This document shows positions 7,911 through 16,171 of a stretch of 32,772 nt of DNA, piece by piece. Below the pieces are notes generated by a model. It was not told the DNA's origin. It saw only the letters and a program-made list of their open reading frames with translations, and searched no databases. This stretch comes from Chitinophagaceae bacterium. GTDB lineage: Bacteria > Bacteroidota > Bacteroidia > Chitinophagales > Chitinophagaceae. The number at the start of each line of letters is the position of its first letter. Position 1 is the first letter of the stretch. The translations under genes and the position numbers were made by a program. The stretch is from positions 1-32,772 of the forward strand of contig JAGIAP010000018.1 of the NCBI GenBank assembly GCA_017744805.1, written 5' to 3'.

Positions 7911-9587
7911 ATGTATACACTTGGCATAAATGCAGCATTTCACGATTCAGCGGCAGCTCTTATCAAAAACGGAGAGCTGATGGCTGCCGCTGAAGAAGAA
8001 AGGTTCACTCATATCAAACATGGCAAAAGGCCCATCCCATTTGCAGCTTATGAGCTTCCCTTTCAGGCCATCAATTATTGTTTACAGGAAGCAGGCATCC
8101 ACCTCAGGGATGTAGACCGGATCGCTTACAGCTTCGATCCGGAGCTTTTCCATCTGCTCCCTGAAGAAGGGTATGGACAAGCAAAATTCTATGCAGACTG
8201 GGACCCGCTCTTCAATACCTATCTCAACAATGCGCCCGAACAATTGAGAGATGGGTATCCTCATCACCTGCAACAGCGCTTTGCCCATTGCGGCGATCTT
8301 CGCCCCAAATGGCATTTTGTGGAGCACCATGTGGCGCATGCAGCCAGCGCCTGGTATCCCTCTCCATTCGGTTCTGCTGCCATCATGACCATCGATGGCA
8401 GGGGCGAAAATGCTACAACCAGCTATTTCACCGGCAGAGGCAACGAGTTGCAGAAATTATCGGAAGTATGTATGCCCCATTCTCTGGGCATATTATATGA
8501 GATCATCACCAGTCATCTCGGCTTCCTCCATTCTTCAGATGAATACAAGGTGATGGCGCTCGCGTCATACGGACATCCTGCATACCTGGAGCAATTCCAC
8601 TCACTCATTCATATTGGTAACGACGGACAGTATACCATCGATGCATTCGATCCCTCCCGGTTGTTCGGTCCCGCGCGAATAAAAGGAGCTCCTTTTACAC
8701 AGCAGCATTTCGATATAGCTCATTCCCTGCAGAAAGTGCTGGAAGAAACTGTACTGTCCCTTGCCTGGTGGTTGCACTCCGAAACAGGGCAAACCAATTG
8801 CTGCCTGGCCGGAGGCGTAGCGCTGAACTGCGTATTGAATGGCATCCTGAGAGACAAGGGCCCCTTTGAAAATATCTGGGTGCAACCGGCCGCCGGAGAT
8901 GCAGGCACTGCGCCGGGCGCAGCCTGGTGGGTAGACAGGCAGGTGCTCAGCAACCCGGTACCCCCGATGGAGCATGTGTACCTGGGCCCGGGCTATAGTG
9001 ATGAGGAAGTGGAAAGTTTGTTGCAATGGATGAAACTACCTTACCGGAAACTGGAAAATGTTGCGAAGGAAACGGCGGCCATCCTGGCTTCCGGAAAGAT
9101 CATCGGTTGGTTCCAGGGCAGGATGGAATTCGGTCCCCGCGCATTGGGCAGCCGCTCCATCCTTGCATCACCCGTATCTGCCGATATGCAACAAAAACTG
9201 AACGAGATAAAAGACAGGGAAGATTTCCGTCCCGTAGCACCGGTTGTGTTGGAAGAGGAAGCCCATAACTGGTTCAGGAACGCTTCCTCCTCTCCTTTCA
9301 TGCTCTTTGTATACCCGGTACTGGAAGAGGCGGCCAGTAAGATCCCTGCAGTCAGACATGTGGATGGAACGGCCAGGATACAAACCATCAACCGGCAACA
9401 GCATCCAGTTTATTACGAGTTGTTACAAGAGTTCCATCAACTCTCTGGAGTGCCTGTGCTGATCAATACCTCTTTCAATACCCGAAGCGAGCCCATCGTT
9501 TGTACCCCCAAAGACGCCATATCCTGTTTTTATACTTCACCATTCGACGCCCTCGTGATCAATTCATTCCTGGTAGAAAAAAACTGA
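7911..9587 (+). CDS. NodU/CmcH-family O-carbamoyltransferase
   Basis: The 558-aa product has the usual length of the family. The N-terminal Kae1/ASKHA-like domain opens GINAAFHDSAAALIKNGELM, then EEERFTHIKH. Further family blocks are EHHVAHAASAWYPSPFGSAA with MTIDGRGE, and CLAGGVALNCVLNGIL. The C-terminal YrdC-like carbamoylation domain shows GRMEFGPRALGSRSILASP, then DREDFRPVAPVV, and VLINTSFNTRSEPIV. Members use carbamoyl phosphate and ATP, via carbamoyl-adenylate, to carbamoylate a hydroxyl on Nod factors, antibiotics or sugars. There are no polyketide or peptide synthetase genes here; the neighbours are glycosyltransferases, so a sugar hydroxyl of a glycan is the likely acceptor (inference). 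It is the first gene of the rightward arm, with the GT2 gene 4 nt downstream. Confidence 0.93.
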   Translation: MYTLGINAAFHDSAAALIKNGELMAAAEEERFTHIKHGKRPIPFAAYELPFQAINYCLQEAGIHLRDVDRIAYSFDPELFHLLPEEGYGQAKFYADWDPLFNTYLNNAPEQLRDGYPHHLQQRFAHCGDLRPKWHFVEHHVAHAASAWYPSPFGSAAIMTIDGRGENATTSYFTGRGNELQKLSEVCMPHSLGILYEIITSHLGFLHSSDEYKVMALASYGHPAYLEQFHSLIHIGNDGQYTIDAFDPSRLFGPARIKGAPFTQQHFDIAHSLQKVLEETVLSLAWWLHSETGQTNCCLAGGVALNCVLNGILRDKGPFENIWVQPAAGDAGTAPGAAWWVDRQVLSNPVPPMEHVYLGPGYSDEEVESLLQWMKLPYRKLENVAKETAAILASGKIIGWFQGRMEFGPRALGSRSILASPVSADMQQKLNEIKDREDFRPVAPVVLEEEAHNWFRNASSSPFMLFVYPVLEEAASKIPAVRHVDGTARIQTINRQQHPVYYELLQEFHQLSGVPVLINTSFNTRSEPIVCTPKDAISCFYTSPFDALVINSFLVEKN

Positions 9588-9591
9588 TAGT

Positions 9592-10572
9592 ATGAATATA
9601 GAAGTATCGGTTGTGATACCCACGCTCAACAGGCCAGCCCTGTTGCAAAAATGCCTGCTGGCGCTGTTTCAACAATCGGCTGCCCGGCACAGTTATGAGA
9701 TCATCGTGGTAACCGATGGGCCCGATGAGCAAAGCCTGAACCTGGTGAGACAACTGGCTTCCACCAAGGAACAATTTCCCATTCTGAAGATCCTGGCGCT
9801 TCACGCGCATCGGGGGCCCGCAGCAGCCAGGAACCTGGGCTGGCGGATGGCGCAGGCTCCCCTGGTAATATTTACGGATGATGATTGCATCCCTTCCCCG
9901 GACCTGGTAACCGGCTATCTGAAAAAATTCCGTCAGGAAGGAGCTGGCGCCATCGCATTCACAGGGAAAGTGAGGGTGCCCATTGCTGGTACGCCATCGG
10001 ACCATGAAAAGAATATCGCACAACTGGAGAATGCCAGTTTCATCACAGCCAACTGCGCCATCAGTATGGAAGCGCTTACCCTCACTAATGGTTTTGATGA
10101 GGACTTCACCATGGCCTGGAGAGAGGACAGCGCCATGGAATTCTGTCTCCTGAAGAGATCGATACCGATCAGCTTTACGGCAGAAGCCGCAGTACTGCAC
10201 CCGGTAAGGCCTTCCCGATGGGGCGTGAGCCTCCGCTCCGAAAAGAAGAATATGTTCAATGCCCTGTTACGAAAAAAATACAAGGATCTGTACGATCGGA
10301 GGATCCGGTCCAAACCACCCGTATTGTATTACGGGATCCTACTGGCGGTTATCGGAATGATCGTATCCGGTTTTCTTCCGTCATACATCGGTTACACCAG
10401 TTTGTTAGTATGGATAATGCTCACGGCGCTACTGATCCGGAAAAGGCTCCGGGGTACATCCAGGCAGGCAGCACATGTGCTGGAAATGATCTTCACCTCG
10501 ATGGTGATCCCCCCTCTTTCTATATTCTGGAATCTCTATGGTTGTATACGATTCAAAAATCTTTCGATATGA
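9592..10572 (+). CDS. Glycosyltransferase family 2 with C-terminal membrane segments
   Basis: The 326-aa GT-A fold enzyme starts VSVVIPTLNRPALLQKCLLA. The metal/nucleotide-binding motif is VIFTDDDCIPSPDLV, and a catalytic-base-like motif is seen in MAWREDSAMEFCLLKRS. Two or more hydrophobic helices occupy about residues 245-285 (YYGILLAVIGMIVSGFLPSY, then SLLVWIMLTALLI), with another near the C-terminus, so the protein is probably anchored to the inner membrane with its catalytic domain in the cytoplasm. This fits transfer onto a lipid-linked acceptor. It starts 4 nt after the carbamoyltransferase stop, and its own stop overlaps the next start as ATGA. Donor sugar and linkage are unknown. Confidence 0.88.
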   Translation: MNIEVSVVIPTLNRPALLQKCLLALFQQSAARHSYEIIVVTDGPDEQSLNLVRQLASTKEQFPILKILALHAHRGPAAARNLGWRMAQAPLVIFTDDDCIPSPDLVTGYLKKFRQEGAGAIAFTGKVRVPIAGTPSDHEKNIAQLENASFITANCAISMEALTLTNGFDEDFTMAWREDSAMEFCLLKRSIPISFTAEAAVLHPVRPSRWGVSLRSEKKNMFNALLRKKYKDLYDRRIRSKPPVLYYGILLAVIGMIVSGFLPSYIGYTSLLVWIMLTALLIRKRLRGTSRQAAHVLEMIFTSMVIPPLSIFWNLYGCIRFKNLSI

Positions 10573-11558
10573 TCCCATTTGTTCGTGCCCGTCCGAAAAT
10601 AGCCATACTCCGCGCCCTGCAACTGGGCGATCTGCTTTGCTCCATTCCGGCGATCCGTGCATTGAGAGCAGCCTTGCCGGAAGCAGAGATCAGCCTGCTT
10701 GGATTACCCTGGTCGGTCGGTTTCGTGAAGCGCTTCCCTCATCTTTTCGACAGGCATATCCATTTTCCCGGTTATCCGGGGCTTCCGGAGCAGCCCTTCA
10801 TTCTGGAACAATGGGAAGCATTTGTAAAGGATATGCAAGCTGAGTCTTTCGACCTGATCATCCAGATGCAGGGGAACGGGTCCATTGTCAATGATTTCCT
10901 GCCAATGCTGGGATCAACACAGATAGCAGGCTTCAGGCCGCCATTCAACTGCACGCCTTCTCCCTGGTTCATGGACTATCCGGATCATATATACGAAGTA
11001 TTGCGGCATATGGCGCTTATGAATTTCCTGGGCTTTCCTGCCCGCGATCCCGAAATGGAATTCCCGGTGAGTTCCGCAGACCATGAAAAACTGAAAACCA
11101 TCCTTCCTGCATCGGAACGGCCCTATGTATGCGTGCATCCCGGAAGCAGGGCTGGATGGCGACAATGGCCTCCGGCACATTTTGCGATGCTGGCCGATAT
11201 TTGCGCCAAAGCAGGTTACAGCGTGGTGCTGACCGGAACGAGGGATGAGCAACCCATCACTGCTGAAGTGAGGAAATGGATGAAGCAGGAAGCGATCGAT
11301 CTGGCAGGAGCAACGGACCTTGGCCTGGTAGCGGCATTGATCAGTGATGCTGCTTTACTGATCTCCAACTGCACTGGCGTTTCACATATCGCGGCAGCTA
11401 CGCATACCCCCAGTTTGGTAATAAGTATGGATGGGGAACCCAACCGCTGGGGCCCATTGAACCGGGACCGGCATACGGTAATCGATTGGCTCACCCATCC
11501 AGCTTTGCGAACTGTATGCGAAACACTGATCAACAAAATTGAGTATACAACAGCATGA
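10569..11558 (+). CDS. Glycosyltransferase family 9 (second heptosyltransferase-like enzyme)
   Basis: The ORF track starts at 10218, but that stretch lies inside the GT2 gene. The ATG at 10569 overlaps the GT2 stop as ATGA and gives MIPFVRARPKIAILRALQLG, a proper GT9 N-terminus continuing GDLLCSIPAIRALRAALPEA (329 aa). The central YVCVHPGSRAGWRQWPPAHF block and the C-terminal DLAGATDLGLVAALISDAAL plus NCTGVSHIAAATHTPSLVI are typical of GT9 donor-binding lobes. As with the first GT9, an ADP-heptose-like donor is expected from the family but not proven. The two GT9 copies are divergent in sequence, so they probably add different residues or use different acceptors. It ends 4 nt from the convergent hypothetical gene. 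Confidence 0.88.
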   Translation: MIPFVRARPKIAILRALQLGDLLCSIPAIRALRAALPEAEISLLGLPWSVGFVKRFPHLFDRHIHFPGYPGLPEQPFILEQWEAFVKDMQAESFDLIIQMQGNGSIVNDFLPMLGSTQIAGFRPPFNCTPSPWFMDYPDHIYEVLRHMALMNFLGFPARDPEMEFPVSSADHEKLKTILPASERPYVCVHPGSRAGWRQWPPAHFAMLADICAKAGYSVVLTGTRDEQPITAEVRKWMKQEAIDLAGATDLGLVAALISDAALLISNCTGVSHIAAATHTPSLVISMDGEPNRWGPLNRDRHTVIDWLTHPALRTVCETLINKIEYTTA

Positions 11559-11562
11559 TGAG

Positions 11563-12009
11563 CTATTGTTCATATTTCCTTCCGGAGCTTTTCATATGAT
11601 CCTTGTATGGTTTTTCAGTTTTCAATCTTCTGTTCCCATCGATCATATAAACACCTTCATCGCTTACACGTAGTCTGGTAGTATCGAGGCTCCAGGTACC
11701 GCCATTATTCATCATATAGCTGTTGACGATGTACTGGCCACGCCCATACACGGTATCCCCGGTGGTGGTGTTGAGATAGAAGTCAACGGGCTCGTTGGTA
11801 GCGGTATTGTAGGTGATCTTCTTATTTCGATCGTACCGGAGATTGATATCGCGGCCCGTGCTGATATCCCTGTACTGGTATTGCTGCTGGCCGGATGGCA
11901 TTTTGTTATGCCGCCTGGCAGTGGAATCCTGTGCCGATGCAGAAACGGTGATGCCTGTTCCACATACAAGCAGCAGAAAAGAACATACGATAAAACGAGA
12001 TTTTTTCAT
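11563..12009 (-). CDS. Small exported hypothetical protein, about 148 aa
   Basis: I place the start at the ATG at 12009 (MKKSRFIVCSFLLLVCG), because this gives a clean Sec signal peptide ending near VSASAQD. The longer ORF start at 12054 would bury the signal. The mature part is hydrophilic and contains RDINLRYDRNKKITYNTATN and TTTGDTVYGRGQYIVN, suggestive of a beta-rich periplasmic or surface domain. I do not recognise a family, although small proteins of this layout are common in Chitinophagaceae. It converges with the second GT9 gene with a 4-nt gap and is separated from the cytochrome gene by a strong terminator, so it is probably transcribed alone. Confidence 0.68.
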   Translation of the reverse strand: MKKSRFIVCSFLLLVCGTGITVSASAQDSTARRHNKMPSGQQQYQYRDISTGRDINLRYDRNKKITYNTATNEPVDFYLNTTTGDTVYGRGQYIVNSYMMNNGGTWSLDTTRLRVSDEGVYMIDGNRRLKTEKPYKDHMKSSGRKYEQ

Positions 12010-12116
12010 GGCTATCATTTCTGATCCTGCGCACAATTCATATACCTCACTCATTGATTGAACGGCTTACGCTGACAGTGTAGAACATAAGCTACGGGCA
12101 GGTTTCAGGCATGGGC

Positions 12117-12150
12117 AAAAAAAATCCCTTACGCGGATCGCGTAAGGGAT
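12117..12150 (-). terminator. Rho-independent terminator after the cytochrome gene
   Basis: Perfect 12-bp arms ATCCCTTACGCG and CGCGTAAGGGAT enclose a 3-nt loop. The A-run at 12117-12124 becomes a U-tract on the minus-strand RNA, directly after the stem. It lies about 20 bp past the stop of the minus-strand cytochrome gene. Confidence 0.92.
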
Positions 12151-12169
12151 AGTATCGGGAGCCGGTAGC

Positions 12170-12754
12170 TTATTTCCCCAACTCCGTAGGAGGTATAGGG
12201 GCTGGGACTACGTTCTTCACACCAGTTGTTTTCAGGTAGGCAAAGATCGCGCTCAGGTCCACATCGGCCATATTGGTATAGTTCATCCAGGGCATAGGTG
12301 GCAGCAGGAGCCTGCTGTTCTCCAGCCCTTTGTATTTACCTTGCTTCATGGCGCGGAAGAACTGCTCTTCCGTCCAGGCGCCGATACCAGTAGAATCACC
12401 GGTGATATTGGCGGCGAAGGAAACACCCCAGGGGCCTGCTACGGCAGTATTGCTGTGGTTGAACAAAACCCATGACCTCAGCTCTGTGGTATCTACTTTT
12501 GAAACCGGAAGATCTGCCGGATGACCTGAAAGCTCACGGCCAGGTGCAGGCATCGGACCCTGTGGGCCCATGACTTTGGGAGAATGACAATCTCCGCAAC
12601 CGATCACGGAAACGAGATACTGACCACGCTTAACCAGGCTGTCATGGGTCATCGATACGTCGGTACCGGGTTCCTGCGCTTGCTGGTTGCCGCAGGAAAT
12701 GACCATGCCTACACAAAAGGAAAGGGCACTAAAAAATAAGATTCTCTTTTTCAT
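12170..12754 (-). CDS. c-type cytochrome lipoprotein
   Basis: The 194-aa precursor has a lipoprotein signal (MKKRILFFSALSFCVGMVIS, then Cys in a VISC lipobox) and one heme-binding CxxCH motif, CGDCH, at about residues 53-57. The distal heme ligand may be the Met in LLLPPMPWMNYTNM. The tail DVDLSAIFAYLKTTGVKNVV resembles the C-terminal helix of monoheme cytochromes c. The protein is likely anchored in a membrane facing the periplasm and transfers electrons, but its redox partners are not in the window. It shares orientation with the coiled-coil protein gene 36 bp upstream, so they may be co-transcribed. A strong terminator follows it. Confidence 0.86.
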   Translation of the reverse strand: MKKRILFFSALSFCVGMVISCGNQQAQEPGTDVSMTHDSLVKRGQYLVSVIGCGDCHSPKVMGPQGPMPAPGRELSGHPADLPVSKVDTTELRSWVLFNHSNTAVAGPWGVSFAANITGDSTGIGAWTEEQFFRAMKQGKYKGLENSRLLLPPMPWMNYTNMADVDLSAIFAYLKTTGVKNVVPAPIPPTELGK

Positions 12755-12790
12755 TAGCTGAGACTTGTTGAATAAAAATATTGATGATGA

Positions 12791-13681
12791 TTAAAGCCTT
12801 GTTCTGAAAAACTGCTCGCGATCTATCCGCGCCGCTATCTCCGTTGCTTCCTCACTGATCTTGCCCAGCCTGGCCGCCAGGTCCATCAGGCTCATTTCAA
12901 ACTGAATCAACCCCATTTCGGTATTGGTGCCATTGAGCATCCCTTCCACAGACGAATTGATATTGCCTTTGTGCTTAGCCAGGAGGTCTTTGAAATCGTT
13001 CACCACCAGTTTGTATTTTGCCTTGAGATCGGTGAACCAGGCAGCTTTCTTTTCCAGTTCTGCAGCATTGCGTTTGCGCTTCAGCTCCACATCTTTCAAT
13101 ATCAGCTCACGCACCGCTTTGGGATCCTTATCCCTTCCCTCTCCCATCACTACCAGGGGAATTTCCGCATAGGCTTGCTTGTAAGCTGCTTCCAGCTCAT
13201 CAAAGCACCCCGGCTCCGTTGCCAGGCCTTTCACCTTCTCCCTGTATTCTTCCGTCAGTTGTTCCATGCGGGCGAATATTTCAGACATCGCCAGTTGTAT
13301 CTGCTGCGCATGTTGCACTGCGTTAGGATTGGCTGGTTGCTTCAATATCTTCTGTACCGCATCGGGGCTCATGGCCTGCTGCCGGGCTTGTACCTGTAAA
13401 CTATAGTCTTCAAATTTTTTCTGTGCCGCCAGGATCTTTTCCTGCAATGGTTCATAGTAACGTTGCAACCTGAGCGGATCGGGGCTCACCATATCTTCAC
13501 CATAGGCCCTTGTTACCGCCACCTGCGGCGTAGCAGGCACTGCCGGGGCCGCTTCCAGCAAGGCATGGATATCCGTTTTCCCGAGAGGGGATGTATTATT
13601 GGAGGTTTGTGCGATAGTGGATGTAGTAAATATGCAGAGCAGTGCACAGAGGATAGTGCCGGTCAGGTGGACAACTTTCAT
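12791..13681 (-). CDS. Exported coiled-coil hypothetical protein, about 296 aa
   Basis: A Sec signal peptide is clear (MKVVHLTGTILCALLCIFTT, cleavage near TIAQT). The mature protein is charged and largely helical, with coiled-coil-like stretches such as LQEKILAAQKKFEDYSLQVQ, LKRKRNAAELEKKAAWFTDL and LAARLGKISEEATEIAARI. There is one isolated Cys (TEPGCFDEL) and no membrane segment after the signal. I do not recognise a family. The location is probably periplasmic. It heads a two-gene unit with the cytochrome lipoprotein. The ATG at 13681 sits about 20 bp from a TACATTTG box, so a start further upstream is unlikely. Confidence 0.72.
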   Translation of the reverse strand: MKVVHLTGTILCALLCIFTTSTIAQTSNNTSPLGKTDIHALLEAAPAVPATPQVAVTRAYGEDMVSPDPLRLQRYYEPLQEKILAAQKKFEDYSLQVQARQQAMSPDAVQKILKQPANPNAVQHAQQIQLAMSEIFARMEQLTEEYREKVKGLATEPGCFDELEAAYKQAYAEIPLVVMGEGRDKDPKAVRELILKDVELKRKRNAAELEKKAAWFTDLKAKYKLVVNDFKDLLAKHKGNINSSVEGMLNGTNTEMGLIQFEMSLMDLAARLGKISEEATEIAARIDREQFFRTRL

Positions 13682-13700
13682 GGCTAAGAAACTTAGGCCG

Positions 13701-13708
13701 CAAATGTA
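13701..13708 (-). promoter_or_regulatory. Candidate Bacteroidota -7 promoter box
   Basis: The minus strand reads TACATTTG, an exact match to the TAnnTTTG -7 consensus of the Bacteroidota primary sigma factor, about 20 bp before the coiled-coil protein start. No well-spaced TTTG -33 element is visible, so confidence is limited. Confidence 0.35.
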
Positions 13709-13730
13709 CCCCTACCGAAATGCATTGGCT

Positions 13731-13758
13731 ATCACACAAAGATGTGATTTTGTGTGAT
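13731..13758. repeat. Perfect inverted repeat, operator or terminator
   Basis: Arms ATCACACAAA and TTTGTGTGAT (10 bp, perfect) flank an 8-nt spacer. The repeat lies about 50 bp upstream of the coiled-coil gene start and about 20 bp past the DUF6807 stop. There is no U-tract. It could be an operator for the leftward promoter at 13701 or a weak terminator for the upstream gene pair. Confidence 0.55.
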
Positions 13759-13776
13759 GGAAGGGGGAATTACCCC

Positions 13777-14799
13777 TTATTTGAAGGAGTCAGCATATGC
13801 ATTGAGCTCCGATGCACTCAAAGTATTACTCCCGTTCTGCACAATGATCATATACCGGAAAGTGATACGGTCGCCAGGCTTCATCGAAAAATTCGTCGAG
13901 CTCTTCCCGTTAGTGAATACATTTTCGCCCAGTGGGTTGGCAGCAAAGAGGCCATAGCCACGCGCATGCCACCAGGTGGGATAATTGATATTCTTCGGAT
14001 GATCCAGGATGGCTACAGTAACGGAATCCTTTCCCATTTTTCCATATAGCTTGCACCACCCTGCCCTGGTACCCCAGGCATCATTGCCGGTGGCGCCTGC
14101 GCTGGTGAGATAGTTCCCGTTGGCGATACTATCCACGGCCCCCTTCACTATTGTTACCACTCCATGTTCATCTTTATACTCCTTGTCTTTGAGCTCGGGG
14201 ATCTGCAGCGCATGCGCTACGCGAAAGCCCAGCATGCCATCTTTCACATCTTTGAAACTAATAGCTGTTTTTGCTTTCAGCTCAGTAGTACGGATGATGA
14301 TGCGCGTGCCCTTTGTTCCGCTGAATTTGAAAGTGGTGGTCTCTTCCAGCAATACATCATTCGCCTGGTTGGTCCAGTTGGCCCGATAGCTCAGCATATC
14401 CCCTTTGGTGGAAGGGTCGCCCTGCGTTTTGATCCATCCGTATTTGGGCTTTCTTGCGGGCGGGATGGCGTAGGAATTATTCCAGAAATCGAGCCCGTTA
14501 ACGCTTTCATAATTGAACCAGATCCCGATATGATGCGGATGGTCCGTAGGATCGCCGGGAGTAGGCACTAACGGGAAGCCGCGGGTCACCATGGTGCCGG
14601 CAGCAGTATTCACCGGATACAGTACCGGTTTTTCCAGCGTATCGGGATAGAGGAATGAAGTGAAGAGATGACCTCCGATATTCACCTCTATCTTCTTTTC
14701 ATTTTTCTTCTTTATGAATTCCACTTTTTCCTGGGCGGATACGGTGGCGATGCTCATGCTGAGCAATATGCCGCCGACCAGTTGGTAAAGGATGTTCAT
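13777..14799 (-). CDS. DUF6807 (PmoA-like) family exported protein
   Basis: I use the ATG at 14799 (MNILYQLVGGILLSMSIATV, 340 aa), because it gives a signal peptide cleaved near VSAQ; the longer ORF adds 13 residues without family support. The mature protein has the family's His-rich block DPTDHPHHIGIWFNYESVNG near residues 90-115, then FWNNSY. A later block has WHARGYGLFAANPLGENVF and the tail FRYMIIVQNGS. The family (formerly 'PmoA family protein') is common in Bacteroidota and Planctomycetes beside carbohydrate-related oxidoreductases. No reaction has been firmly assigned to it, and it is not methane monooxygenase. It lies 16 bp downstream of the Gfo/Idh/MocA gene, so the two are very likely one transcript and act on the same exported sugar or sugar derivative (inference). 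Confidence 0.83.
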   Translation of the reverse strand: MNILYQLVGGILLSMSIATVSAQEKVEFIKKKNEKKIEVNIGGHLFTSFLYPDTLEKPVLYPVNTAAGTMVTRGFPLVPTPGDPTDHPHHIGIWFNYESVNGLDFWNNSYAIPPARKPKYGWIKTQGDPSTKGDMLSYRANWTNQANDVLLEETTTFKFSGTKGTRIIIRTTELKAKTAISFKDVKDGMLGFRVAHALQIPELKDKEYKDEHGVVTIVKGAVDSIANGNYLTSAGATGNDAWGTRAGWCKLYGKMGKDSVTVAILDHPKNINYPTWWHARGYGLFAANPLGENVFTNGKSSTNFSMKPGDRITFRYMIIVQNGSNTLSASELNAYADSFK

Positions 14800-14815
14800 A
14801 TGACTGTTTTGAAAC

Positions 14816-16171
14816 TTAGTATTTGAATACCTTTCCACCGGCCATCACTTCCTGTGTTTGGGTGTTGAATATGGCTTTCTCACCGGTACGGGCAGCCGCC
14901 GTGGTCATGATGGTGGCGATGGAATGGCTGTACCCTGCTTCTACCGGCGCATTGGGTTGCTGACGGCTGCGTACGCATTCCATCCAGTTTCGTACATGGT
15001 TGCTGGTTAGTATATCGCCGCCGGTATTGGCAGAAGCGGCAACGGCCACGGAAGCGCCGAGGCTTTGTTCCGTGAGCAGGTTGGCTTCCATCTGCATGGC
15101 CTCAGCATGGTTCTTTGTAAGCCCCCCTTTGGGTGATACTTTATTGGTATTGAGATTGAGCTCTCCGCCATTGGAGTAATAGATCTCCGTAGGGCGTTCA
15201 TCTCCGTTATGCATGCGGGAACCGAAGGTAACCTGGAAGCCCTGGCTCAGATCGTTGAGTGGACCATAATCGAAAGCGGCCATCAGTGTGTCCCAGTTCT
15301 TCCTCCCATCTTTCCACATATAGATGCCACCGTTGGCCACTACACTGCGGGGGTGAGGCAGGCCGGTGAACCAATGCACGGTGTCTATCTGGTGGCTCAT
15401 CCATTGACCGGGCAGGCCGGAAGAATAAGGCCAGAAGAGGCGATACTCCAGGTATTTGCGTGCATCGAACGGCTCATAAGGTCTGTTGAGGATATAGCGC
15501 TTCCAGTCGGTATCCGATTCTTTGATCTGACTGAGCAATGCGGGCCTTCTCCAGCGGCCGGGCTGGTTCACGTTCCAGGTGAGCTCCACCATGGTGATGG
15601 GGCCCAGTTTGCCGCTTCGGATGAAATCATTGGCTGCATGATAATTGGTGCCGCTCCGGCGTTGCGATCCGATCTGCACGATCCTTCCCGTTTCCTTCAC
15701 GGCTTTGAGGGCAGCGCGATTGTCTTCCATCGTTTCTGCGAATGGCTTTTCTACATAGGCATCACAACCGGCCCTTACGGCCTCGATGGTATGGAGGGCA
15801 TGCTGAAAATCGGCGGTGGAGATGAACACGGCATCTACCAGTTTCTTCCCATACATCTCTTCATTATTGCGGCAGGCGATCACATCGCGCATCATTTTCT
15901 CTTTCCATGCCGCAGCTCCTTCCTCTCTTCTTTTATTCCAGATATCCGATACGGCCACTACTTCAAAGTTGAGCTCTTTGCAATGGTTCATGAAGCAGGG
16001 CATATGGGATTGGCGATGGCGGTCTGAAAAGCCAACCACTCCTACGCGTATGCGCTCATTAGAGCCCAGGATGCGGCGGTAATGGAGGGCGCTGATGCCG
16101 GAATGGGCCGCCAGTACGCCGGCGCCGGCGAGTGCGGTATTTTTCAGAAAGGATCTGCGGGACTTTTTCAT
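14816..16171 (-). CDS. Gfo/Idh/MocA family oxidoreductase with Tat-type signal
   Basis: The ATG at 16171 gives MKKSRRSFLKNTALAGAGVL, a twin-arginine signal typical of this family in Bacteroidota; the ORF start at 16246 would place it internally. The protein is 451 aa. The NAD(P)-binding Rossmann domain starts RVGVVGFSDRHRQSH and has VVAVSDIWN and VFISTADFQHALHT. The catalytic-lysine signature EKP is present in AYVEKPFAETM (about residue 150). The C-terminal alpha/beta domain includes GQWMSHQIDTVHWFTGLPHP. Members oxidise or reduce sugars and related polyols, often with bound NAD(P). Tat export would deliver the folded, cofactor-loaded enzyme to the periplasm. It is co-oriented with the DUF6807 gene after 16 bp. 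The substrate is unknown. Confidence 0.9.
   Translation of the reverse strand: MKKSRRSFLKNTALAGAGVLAAHSGISALHYRRILGSNERIRVGVVGFSDRHRQSHMPCFMNHCKELNFEVVAVSDIWNKRREEGAAAWKEKMMRDVIACRNNEEMYGKKLVDAVFISTADFQHALHTIEAVRAGCDAYVEKPFAETMEDNRAALKAVKETGRIVQIGSQRRSGTNYHAANDFIRSGKLGPITMVELTWNVNQPGRWRRPALLSQIKESDTDWKRYILNRPYEPFDARKYLEYRLFWPYSSGLPGQWMSHQIDTVHWFTGLPHPRSVVANGGIYMWKDGRKNWDTLMAAFDYGPLNDLSQGFQVTFGSRMHNGDERPTEIYYSNGGELNLNTNKVSPKGGLTKNHAEAMQMEANLLTEQSLGASVAVAASANTGGDILTSNHVRNWMECVRSRQQPNAPVEAGYSHSIATIMTTAAARTGEKAIFNTQTQEVMAGGKVFKY

Noticed and set aside
7911-9587. Carbamoyltransferase as a sign of an antibiotic gene cluster
   Set aside because: There are no polyketide synthase, peptide synthetase, aminoglycoside or tailoring genes. 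All neighbours are glycan-assembly genes.
9559-10200. 213-aa minus-strand ORF opposite the GT2 gene
   Set aside because: The GT2 frame has clear catalytic motifs; the opposite frame has none.
10218-10568. Upstream extension of the second GT9 gene in the ORF track
   Set aside because: This stretch lies inside the GT2 gene in another frame. The ATG at 10569 gives a proper GT9 N-terminus and an ATGA overlap.
15209-16027. 272-aa plus-strand ORF opposite the Gfo/Idh/MocA gene
   Set aside because: It is a shadow of a well-supported oxidoreductase gene and shows no recognisable motif.
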